From contig NZ_AP026442.1 of NCBI RefSeq assembly GCF_027923705.1, forward strand, positions 1,302,001 through 1,366,000: a stretch of DNA of 64,000 nt. Direction: 5' to 3'. Below, in pieces: positions 57,538-64,000 of the stretch. The position numbers were made by a program, and so were the translations under genes. The DNA is from Cellulomonas sp. NTE-D12 (lineage in GTDB: Bacteria > Actinomycetota > Actinomycetes > Actinomycetales > Cellulomonadaceae). How positions within the stretch are numbered: position 1 is the first letter of the stretch; each line of letters opens with the position of its first letter. The notes beneath the pieces are model-generated. The model was not told the origin of the DNA. It searched no databases and worked only from the letters and a program-made list of their open reading frames with translations.

Positions 57538-58755
57538 TCAGCGCGTCGGGCCCTCCGGCGGCTGCTGGCCGGCGTCTGACGCCGGACCGGTCGGGTGCGG
57601 TTCGACGGCCTCCTCCACCGGGGTGCGGTGCGGGTCCCGGGCCATGGCGTCGGCGTCCGCCTCGGCGGGTGACGGCTGCCGGTCGGCCGCGGTGGAGGGG
57701 CTGCCCGCGTCGCCTGCCGGGTCGGTGGCTCCGGGTCCGGTGGCCGCGCTCCGCGCCGCGAGCCGTGCGGCCATCGCGTCGCGCTGACCACCGAGCGGCA
57801 CGTCGTTGCGCTGCAGCACGTCGCGTGCCGCCCGTCGCAGCCGCCGGGCGACCTCCCACTGGCGGGCGGGCGCGGTGCGCACCGTCAGCTGCAGGGTGAC
57901 CGCGTCGGCGCTGAGCCGCTCGATCCCGCGCACGGAGGGCTCGCCCTCCACCCAGTCCCGAACGTGGGGATCGGCGACCACGTGTGCGGCGGCCTGCTGC
58001 AGCAGCGACCGGACCTGGTCCAGGTCCTGGAAGTAGTCGACGTCGATCTCCACCGTGGCGGTGGCCCAGCCCTGGGTCTTGTTGCCCACGCGGACCATCG
58101 AGCCGTTCGGGACGTACCAGAGCGTGCCCTCGGCATCGCGCAGCCGCGTCACGCGCAGCCCGACCGCCTCGACGGTCCCGGTCGCCGGGCCGACGTCGAC
58201 CACGTCGCCGACCCCGTACTGGTCCTCGACGAGCATGAACAGCCCCGTCAGTGTGTCCTTGACCAGGCTCTGGGCACCGAAGCCGACCGCCACGCCGACG
58301 ATCCCCGCCGAGGCGATGAAGGGTGCGAGGTTCACGCCGAGCGCGTCCAGCACCAGGAACACCGCCATGGCGCCGACGACGAGCCCGGCCGTTGAGCGCA
58401 GCACCGAGCCGATGGTGCGGGCGCGCTGCGCGCGCCGTGCTCCCGCGACCGGGTTGGTGCCGAGCAGCGCGGCGGCCCGTTCCGACTCGCCGAGCGACCG
58501 CAGCGTGGGGATGCCCTTGGCGATGTGGTCGGTCAGCGTGTTGATCAGCACGCGCAGCACCACGAGCACCACGCCGGAGATCACCAGGATCAGCAGGATC
58601 CGCAGCGGGACGCCGGTGAACCAGTGCCACCAGCTGCGGGCCGAGGTCGGGTTGGTCGGCAGCAGCGCGGGCTCGGTGCTCTGGCTCGGGTGCGGTGCCG
58701 GCGTGGCGGCCGCGAGCCAGGGGCCGGTCGCCAGGCGCTCGAGGAGCGGCCTCAT
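57538..58755 (-). CDS. Small-conductance mechanosensitive channel (MscS family)
   Basis: A 405-residue channel. Three hydrophobic spans near residues 49-70, 117-137 and 140-160; the pore helix and beta domain read IASAGIVGVAVGFGAQSLVKD and GVGDVVDVGPATGTVEAVGLRVT. VEIDVDYFQDLDQVRSLLQQ belongs to the alpha/beta cage. A disordered acidic C-tail of about 70 residues follows. The ATG overlaps the peptidase stop by four bases. Releases solutes on hypo-osmotic shock. Confidence 0.9.
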   Translation of the reverse strand: MRPLLERLATGPWLAAATPAPHPSQSTEPALLPTNPTSARSWWHWFTGVPLRILLILVISGVVLVVLRVLINTLTDHIAKGIPTLRSLGESERAAALLGTNPVAGARRAQRARTIGSVLRSTAGLVVGAMAVFLVLDALGVNLAPFIASAGIVGVAVGFGAQSLVKDTLTGLFMLVEDQYGVGDVVDVGPATGTVEAVGLRVTRLRDAEGTLWYVPNGSMVRVGNKTQGWATATVEIDVDYFQDLDQVRSLLQQAAAHVVADPHVRDWVEGEPSVRGIERLSADAVTLQLTVRTAPARQWEVARRLRRAARDVLQRNDVPLGGQRDAMAARLAARSAATGPGATDPAGDAGSPSTAADRQPSPAEADADAMARDPHRTPVEEAVEPHPTGPASDAGQQPPEGPTR

Positions 58756-60917
58756 GCGAGCAGCCCCGTCCGGTCGGCGACGAACTGCAGCTCCTCGGTG
58801 GTCAGTCCGATGCTGCGCGACAGCGACCTGCCGCCGTGCCCCACGCCCGTCTCGCGGCGGACCAGCACCGGCGCCTCGTCGGGCGCGGCGCTGGTCGCAG
58901 CCTGCAGGGCGGCGGCGAACTTGCGGGCGTGCAACGGGTCCACGCGGCTGTCTCCTTCGAAGACGGTGAAGAGGGTGGCCGGGTAACGGGTACCGGGAAC
59001 CACCCGGTGGTAGGGGGAGTACCCGAGCAGCCAGTCGAGCTCGTCCGGCACCTCCGCGTCCCCGTACTCCTCGGTCCACGTGCGGCCGAGCCCGAACAGC
59101 TGGTACCGCACCATGTCGAGCAGCGGCGCCGAGCAGACGGCCGCGGCGAACAGGTCGGGCCGTTGGGTGACCGCGGCGCCGACGAGCAGGCCGCCGTTGG
59201 AGCCGCCCCAGCACGCCAGCTGTGCGGCCGTCGTCCACCCCGTCGCGACCAGGTGCTCCGCCACGGCGTGGAAGTCGTCGAACACGTTCTGCTTGTGCTG
59301 CCGCATGCCGGCGCGGTGCCAGTCCTCGCCCTCCTCACCGCCGCCGCGCAGGTTGGCGACGACGTAGGTGCCGCCGGCCTCGACCCACGCCAGGGTGGTG
59401 GCCGAGTACGCCGGGTCGAGGCTGACCTGGAAGCCGCCGTACCCGTACAGGACGGCCGGCGCGGGTGTGCGGGGCCGGCCCGCCTCGTCGACCGCGTCGG
59501 CGCGGGTCACGACGAAGGCGCGCACCACCGTGCCGTCCCCGCTGGGCACCTCGAGGCGTCCGACGTGCACCGCCGGCAGGTCCGGGGGAGTGCCCGGCGG
59601 GGCGGCCCACAGGCTCGTGGCACCGGTGCGGCCGTCGTACACCTGCACGCTCGGCACCGTGGTGTGGTCGGTGTAGGAGAACCAGATCTCAGGGCCGCCG
59701 TCGCGCCGGGCGACGAGCCCGGACACCGACCCGAGCCCCGGCAGAGGGACCTCACCGAGCCGGGCGCCCGTCACCGGGTCGTGCCGGCTGACCTCGGAGA
59801 CGGCGTGGCGCCGCCGGGACGCGAGCAGGGCGGTCGGCACCGTCTGGTCGCCGCCTCCGTCGAGCAGCGCGACGTCCTCGAGCACCGCCTCGTCGTCCTG
59901 CGCGAGGAGCGTCCGCCAGGTGCCGACGCCGGGGTCCTCCGGTCGTGTCACGGCCAGGCGGCCGCGCGGGGCGTCCAGGTCCGTCAGCACGTAGAGCTGA
60001 CCGTCCCGGCCCACCCAGGCGCCCACCTGTGCGTCGTACCCGACGGCCACCTCCCGCAGCTCCGGCACCGGGCCCGCCGACAGGTCGCCGATCCAGACGT
60101 CGGTGCGCGGAGCCGTGCCCGCCGACGCGGAGACCAGCAGCCACCGGCCGTCGCGGGACACCGACACGCCGTAGTAGTTGGTCGGCTCCAGGCCGGCCCC
60201 GAACACCTCGACGTCCTGGTCGGCGTCCGTGCCGACGCGGTGCAGCCGCACCCTCCGGTGGAACGCCCGCTCGTCCGCCGGCACCAGCTCGGGCGCCAGC
60301 CGGCGGACGTAGTAGAACGCCGAGTCGCCGTCCGGGTCGGGGACCCAGGCGACCGGCGAGTACCGCGCTCGGTCGACGGGGCCGTCCACCAGCTCGCCGC
60401 TCTGCACGTCCAGGACGAACAGGACGCTCTCCTCCGTGCCGCCGGACGAGATCTGGTACGCGAGGAGCCGTCCGTCCGTCGACGGCTGCCAGGCGTCCAG
60501 CGTCGTCGTGCCCTCCGGGTCCAGCGCCATCGGGTCCACCAGGACGCGCTCGCGGACGCCGCCGTCCGGCGCCGGCTCCGCCACGACCACGACCGCGTGC
60601 TCCGCCCCGGGCTCCCGGCGGGTCTGGAACCGCAGGTCGCCCCGCCACACCGGGGTGCCGACGTGGCCCGCGCCCAGCAGGGACCGCAGCCGCTGGTCCA
60701 GCGTGCCGGCGGCGAAGGCCGTGCCGGCCGCGCGCTCCACGAGCTCGGTGCGGTAGGCGGCGTACACGGCGTCCTGCGCGGCCGACCACTCCTGCGTCGC
60801 CGCGTCGTCCGGGTCCTCCAGCCAGCGGTACGGGTCCGCCACGGGCCGCCCGTGCAGCAGGTCGACGACGTCGTCCACGCGGGCGGGCGGGTAGCGCAGG
60901 CGGAGCGAGGAGGCCAT
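58752..60917 (-). CDS. Prolyl oligopeptidase family serine peptidase
   Basis: A 721-residue S9A enzyme. The N-terminal half is the beta-propeller (ADPYRWLEDPDD first, several WxPD-type blades). The hydrolase part has ANLRGGGEEGEDWHRAGM, GGSNGG with the catalytic serine, DSRVDPLHARKF with the aspartate and GVGHGG with the histidine. Length is normal. The ATG is eight bases from TAGCCT on the minus strand. No signal peptide, so cytoplasmic processing of short proline-containing peptides. Confidence 0.93.
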   Translation of the reverse strand: MASSLRLRYPPARVDDVVDLLHGRPVADPYRWLEDPDDAATQEWSAAQDAVYAAYRTELVERAAGTAFAAGTLDQRLRSLLGAGHVGTPVWRGDLRFQTRREPGAEHAVVVVAEPAPDGGVRERVLVDPMALDPEGTTTLDAWQPSTDGRLLAYQISSGGTEESVLFVLDVQSGELVDGPVDRARYSPVAWVPDPDGDSAFYYVRRLAPELVPADERAFHRRVRLHRVGTDADQDVEVFGAGLEPTNYYGVSVSRDGRWLLVSASAGTAPRTDVWIGDLSAGPVPELREVAVGYDAQVGAWVGRDGQLYVLTDLDAPRGRLAVTRPEDPGVGTWRTLLAQDDEAVLEDVALLDGGGDQTVPTALLASRRRHAVSEVSRHDPVTGARLGEVPLPGLGSVSGLVARRDGGPEIWFSYTDHTTVPSVQVYDGRTGATSLWAAPPGTPPDLPAVHVGRLEVPSGDGTVVRAFVVTRADAVDEAGRPRTPAPAVLYGYGGFQVSLDPAYSATTLAWVEAGGTYVVANLRGGGEEGEDWHRAGMRQHKQNVFDDFHAVAEHLVATGWTTAAQLACWGGSNGGLLVGAAVTQRPDLFAAAVCSAPLLDMVRYQLFGLGRTWTEEYGDAEVPDELDWLLGYSPYHRVVPGTRYPATLFTVFEGDSRVDPLHARKFAAALQAATSAAPDEAPVLVRRETGVGHGGRSLSRSIGLTTEELQFVADRTGLLA

Positions 60918-60925
60918 GACCCGAC

Positions 60926-60931
60926 AGGCTA
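60926..60931 (-). promoter_or_regulatory. -10 element of the prolyl oligopeptidase gene
   Basis: TAGCCT on the minus strand, eight bases upstream of ATG 60917, facing the malQ promoter. Confidence 0.42.
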
Positions 60932-60997
60932 CGCAGGCCAGGACGGCCGCCGCGTGTGGCCGGGTCGCGCCGCACCGGCTCTGGCAGGATCGGTGCC

Positions 60998-63133
60998 GTG
61001 CCAGACGAGACCGACCGCCCAGCCGAGCCGCTGCTGCGCCTCGCGGCGGCTTACGGGGTGGTCCCCGACTACCGCGGGCACGACGGGCTGCACCACTGGG
61101 CCTCCGAGGCGACCCTCCGCGGTGTGCTCGCGGCCCTGGGCGTCGACGCGTCCTCGCCGGAGCGGGTGGCGCTCGCCGTCGCGCACGTCGAGGACATGCC
61201 GTGGCGCCGCGTGGTGCCCCCCGTCGTGGTCACCCGCAGCGGGCGCCAGGCGCACGTGCCGGTGCACGTGACGGACGGCGACCCGGTCCGCGTCTGGCTG
61301 GCGCTCGACGAGGAGACCGGCGGGGGCCGGCTCGAGCTGACCCAGGTCGACGTCTACGTCGAGCCGCGGGTGGTGGACGGTCGGCGGGTCGGACGGGCGA
61401 CGTTCACCCTGCCCGCCGACCTCCCGCTGGGCTGGCACGAGCTGCACGCCGAGGGACCGAGCGCGGGTGCGCACTGCGCCGTGGTGGTCACCCCGGACCG
61501 CCTGGAGCTGCCCGCCGCGCTGGCCGGTCGGCACACCTGGGGCTACATGGCGCAGCTGTACTCCGTGCGCTCGCGGACGTCGTGGGGCATCGGCGACCTC
61601 GGCGACCTGGCGGAGATCGGCTGGCTCGCAGCGAAGCGGTGCGGTGCCGACTTCGTCCTGGTCAACCCGCTGCACGCCGCCGAGCCGGCCGGGCACATGA
61701 CGCCGAGCCCGTACCTGCCGACCTCCCGGCGCTTCATCAACCCGGTGTACATCCGCGTCGAGGACGTGCGGGAGACGGCCTACCTGTCGGCCGCCGACCG
61801 CGCGCTGGTCGAGTGGGCCGCCGAGCCGGTGCTGGCGCTCGACGCCGACCCGGGCCCGATCGACCGGGACGCGGCCTGGACGGCGAAGAAGGCGGCGCTC
61901 GAGGTGGTGTTCGCCGCGCCGCGGTCCGCCGCCCGGCAGGAGGCGTTCGACGACTTCGTCGCGGAGCAGGGCGCAGGCCTCGAGACGTTCGCGCTGTGGT
62001 GCGCCCTGTGCGAGCGGTACGCCGACCAGCCGCGGTGGCCGGCCGAGGCGCTCGACCCGTCGTCCGAGCTGGTGAAGGCGGCGCGGACCGAGCTGGCCGA
62101 GCGGGTCGTGTTCCACGAGTGGCTGCAGTGGGTGGCCGACACCCAGCTGGCGGAGGCGCACCGCGCCGCCCGGTCCGGCGGGATGGCGATCGGCGTGATG
62201 CACGACCTCGCGGTCGGGGTGCACCCGGAGGGCGCCGACGTGTGGGCGCTGGGCGACGTGCTGTCGTCGGGCGCGACCGTGGGGGCGCCGCCCGACATGT
62301 ACAACCAGCAGGGGCAGGACTGGTCGCAGCCGCCGTGGCGTCCGGATGCCCTGGCTCGTGCGGCCTACCGCCCGTACCGCGACATGCTGCGCACCATCCT
62401 CCGGCACGCCGGGGCGCTGCGGATCGACCACGTGATCGGCCTGTTCCGGCTGTGGTGGGTGCCCACCGGCATGTCGGCCGCGGAGGGCGCGTACGTCCGC
62501 TACGACCACGAGGCGCTGGTCGGCATCCTGGCGCTCGAGGCGCACCGGGCCCGCGCGCTGGTGATCGGTGAGGACCTCGGCACGGTGGAACCCTGGGTCC
62601 GGGACTACCTGTCCGAGCGCGGCATCCTGGGGACCTCGGTGCTGTGGTTCGAGCAGGACATGCACGGCAACCCGGTGCCGCCGGAGCACTACCGCCGGCT
62701 GGCGCTGGCCACGGTGACCACCCACGACCTGCCGCCCACCGCCGGCTACCTCGCCGGCGAGCACGTGACGCTGCGCAACAGGCTGGGCCTGCTGACGGCA
62801 CCCGTGGAGCAGGTCCGTGCCGAGGCCGAGGCGGAGCGCAACCGGATGCTGACCGCCCTCCGGCAGCGCGGCATGCTCGGCGACGACCCGTCCGAGCGGG
62901 AGATCGTCGAGGCCCTGCACCGCTGGGTGCTGGCCACGCCGGCGGCGCTGATCGGGGTGTCCCTGGCGGACGCGGTCGGCGAGCGGCGGGCGCAGAACCA
63001 GCCGGGCACCGACACGGAGTACCCGAACTGGAAGATCCCGCTCACGGACAGCTCCGGTGCGGTGGTCCTGGTCGACGACCTGTTCGACAACCAGCGCCTG
63101 CTCTCGCTCGCCGCCGTGATGAACGGACACTGA
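60998..63133 (+). CDS. malQ: 4-alpha-glucanotransferase (amylomaltase)
   Basis: A 711-residue GH77 enzyme. About 160 N-terminal residues form the extra domain seen in actinobacterial MalQ. The catalytic core begins at WGYMAQLYSVRSRTSWGIGDLGDL. LRIDHVIGLFRLWWVP holds the nucleophile aspartate, VIGEDLGTVEP the acid/base glutamate, and TVTTHDLPPTAGYL the third carboxylate. GTG 60998 is seven bases after CAGGAT; an in-frame start at 60956 precedes that element. Reshuffles maltodextrins. Confidence 0.94.
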   Translation: MPDETDRPAEPLLRLAAAYGVVPDYRGHDGLHHWASEATLRGVLAALGVDASSPERVALAVAHVEDMPWRRVVPPVVVTRSGRQAHVPVHVTDGDPVRVWLALDEETGGGRLELTQVDVYVEPRVVDGRRVGRATFTLPADLPLGWHELHAEGPSAGAHCAVVVTPDRLELPAALAGRHTWGYMAQLYSVRSRTSWGIGDLGDLAEIGWLAAKRCGADFVLVNPLHAAEPAGHMTPSPYLPTSRRFINPVYIRVEDVRETAYLSAADRALVEWAAEPVLALDADPGPIDRDAAWTAKKAALEVVFAAPRSAARQEAFDDFVAEQGAGLETFALWCALCERYADQPRWPAEALDPSSELVKAARTELAERVVFHEWLQWVADTQLAEAHRAARSGGMAIGVMHDLAVGVHPEGADVWALGDVLSSGATVGAPPDMYNQQGQDWSQPPWRPDALARAAYRPYRDMLRTILRHAGALRIDHVIGLFRLWWVPTGMSAAEGAYVRYDHEALVGILALEAHRARALVIGEDLGTVEPWVRDYLSERGILGTSVLWFEQDMHGNPVPPEHYRRLALATVTTHDLPPTAGYLAGEHVTLRNRLGLLTAPVEQVRAEAEAERNRMLTALRQRGMLGDDPSEREIVEALHRWVLATPAALIGVSLADAVGERRAQNQPGTDTEYPNWKIPLTDSSGAVVLVDDLFDNQRLLSLAAVMNGH

Positions 63134-63158
63134 GCGGCCGCGGACGAGCGCGGCGCGC

Positions 63159-63185
63159 GGCCGTCCCACCGACGGCGGGACGGCC
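63159..63185. terminator. Hairpin between convergent malQ and pepN
   Basis: GGCCGTCCC (63159-63167) pairs with GGGACGGCC (63177-63185), loop nine bases; flanking GCGCGC/GCGCGC extends the stem with one mismatch. Confidence 0.75.
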
Positions 63186-63198
63186 ACGCGCGCTGCGG

Positions 63199-64000
63199 TC
63201 AGCCGCGGCGGTCCGCCTCCTGCGCCGCCAGGGCGCGGCGGACGCCGTCGCGGTTCTCCGACACGATCCGCCGGAGCGCCGGGGCGGCGTCCGGGTGGGC
63301 GCCGAGCCAGGCGTCGGTGCGGGCCAGCAGGTCGACGTCCGCGTGGCCGACGAGCTCCACCGGGTAGAGGCCGAACACGATCGTCTGCGCGATCTCGTTG
63401 GTCCGCGTGCGCCACACCTCCTCGATCGCCTCGAAATAGCGGTCGACGAAGGGCACCAGCAGGTCCACGTCGTGCACCCGGCCGAAGCCGGCGATCGTGG
63501 CGGCCTGCACCGCGTTCGGCAGGTCGTCCCGGTCCACCACCGAGGTCCAGGCGGTCTCCTTCGCCTCGGCGGTCGGCACGGCCGCACGGGCCGCGGCGGC
63601 GGCACGCTGACCGGTGGCCGTCGGGTCGGCGGCGAGCTGGGCCGCGATGTCAGGCTCCCCGGCGCGGCCACCGGTGACGAGCGAGCTGAGGAGCTCCCAG
63701 CGCAGGTCGGTGTCCACCGACAGGCCGGGCAGGTGCAGCCTGCCGTCCAGCAGGTCGGTGACCAGGCTGAGCTGCGGCTCCGTGACGGCGCGGGCCGCGA
63801 ACGCCTTGACCAGCTGGAGCTGCAGGTCCGAGCCGGCGGCGGCCGCCCGGGCCAGCTCGAGCAGCCGGTCGGCCGCGGCGGCGGCGGTCGCACCGCGGTG
63901 CTCGGGCGCGACGTACAGGTCGAGGGCCGTGGTCAGCTGGCGCAGCAGGACGAGCACCACCGACGAGTCCGTCTCGTGCGCGAGGTTGCCCAGCACCAGG
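63199..64000 (-). CDS. pepN: Aminopeptidase N, C-terminal part (5' end outside window)
   Basis: The last 267 or so residues of an M1-family aminopeptidase; the catalytic HEXXH region lies beyond the right edge. What is visible is the helical ERAP1-like C-terminal domain: LTTALDLYVAPEHRG, DTDLRWELLSSLVTGG, FVDRYFEAIEEVW and IVFGLYPVELV are conserved in actinobacterial PepN. The frame is open to base 64000. Assignment depends on this domain alone. Confidence 0.85.
   Translation of the reverse strand, partial: LVLGNLAHETDSSVVLVLLRQLTTALDLYVAPEHRGATAAAAADRLLELARAAAAGSDLQLQLVKAFAARAVTEPQLSLVTDLLDGRLHLPGLSVDTDLRWELLSSLVTGGRAGEPDIAAQLAADPTATGQRAAAAARAAVPTAEAKETAWTSVVDRDDLPNAVQAATIAGFGRVHDVDLLVPFVDRYFEAIEEVWRTRTNEIAQTIVFGLYPVELVGHADVDLLARTDAWLGAHPDAAPALRRIVSENRDGVRRALAAQEADRRG

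Overview
This is a strongly G+C-rich actinobacterial chromosome segment with GTG starts, gene overlaps of 1 to 11 bases, and the linked order clpS - DUF2017 - murI. I infer a member of the Micrococcales, most likely Cellulomonas or a close relative. The assignment rests on gene order and family content; no database search was possible. Nearly all of the window is ordinary chromosome. The one certain mobile element is an intact IS481-family insertion.

Layout. 1-5.1 kb: a CoA-disulfide/persulfide reductase with a rhodanese domain behind a CsoR/CstR-type operator, a DUF1992 protein, the coupled luxS-mtnN pair, and a secreted phosphoesterase. 5.2-9.5 kb: NAD(P)HX dehydratase, a histidine phosphatase, a small membrane protein, a 15-bp tandem repeat, an AlkA-like glycosylase, DUF72 and an S4 RNA-binding protein. 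9.5-18.8 kb: pgi, a PfkB-type sugar kinase, then a ROK repressor and a five-gene amino-sugar uptake operon (binding protein, two permeases, ROK kinase, nagB). 19-23 kb: DUF3039 plus a superfamily II helicase, and a DUF222/HNH protein behind a less G+C-rich spacer. 23-31 kb: pncB/clpS divergent pair, DUF2017, murI, an MBL hydrolase, rph, rdgB, an ABC-F ATPase, DUF4916 and trxA. 31-34 kb: tRNA-Leu, bcp, a second GroES-like gene, the IS481 element, a small gene and tRNA-Lys. 34-44.5 kb: an SDR enzyme, an aminotransferase, a flavoprotein disulfide reductase, an osmoprotectant ABC transporter encoded divergently, an orphan ATP-grasp enzyme, tRNA-His, orn, small genes and tRNA-Arg. 44.6-54 kb: two tandem pairs of dynamin-like GTPases on either side of ssb and ettA. 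54-64 kb: two thioesterases, topoisomerase IB, a truncated haemoglobin, a lone PTS EIIB, an MscS channel, prolyl oligopeptidase, malQ and the end of pepN.

How it works together. The amino-sugar block is a complete import-phosphorylate-deaminate route apart from the transporter ATPase, and its product enters glycolysis near pgi. The luxS-mtnN pair recycles S-adenosylhomocysteine. The duplicated GTPase pairs look like a membrane-remodelling module and are the least explained part of the window. A recurrent signal runs through the segment: a -10-like hexamer (TAGGCT, TACCGT, TACGCT and relatives) sits 6 to 8 bases before the start codon of many genes, which predicts widespread leaderless transcription.
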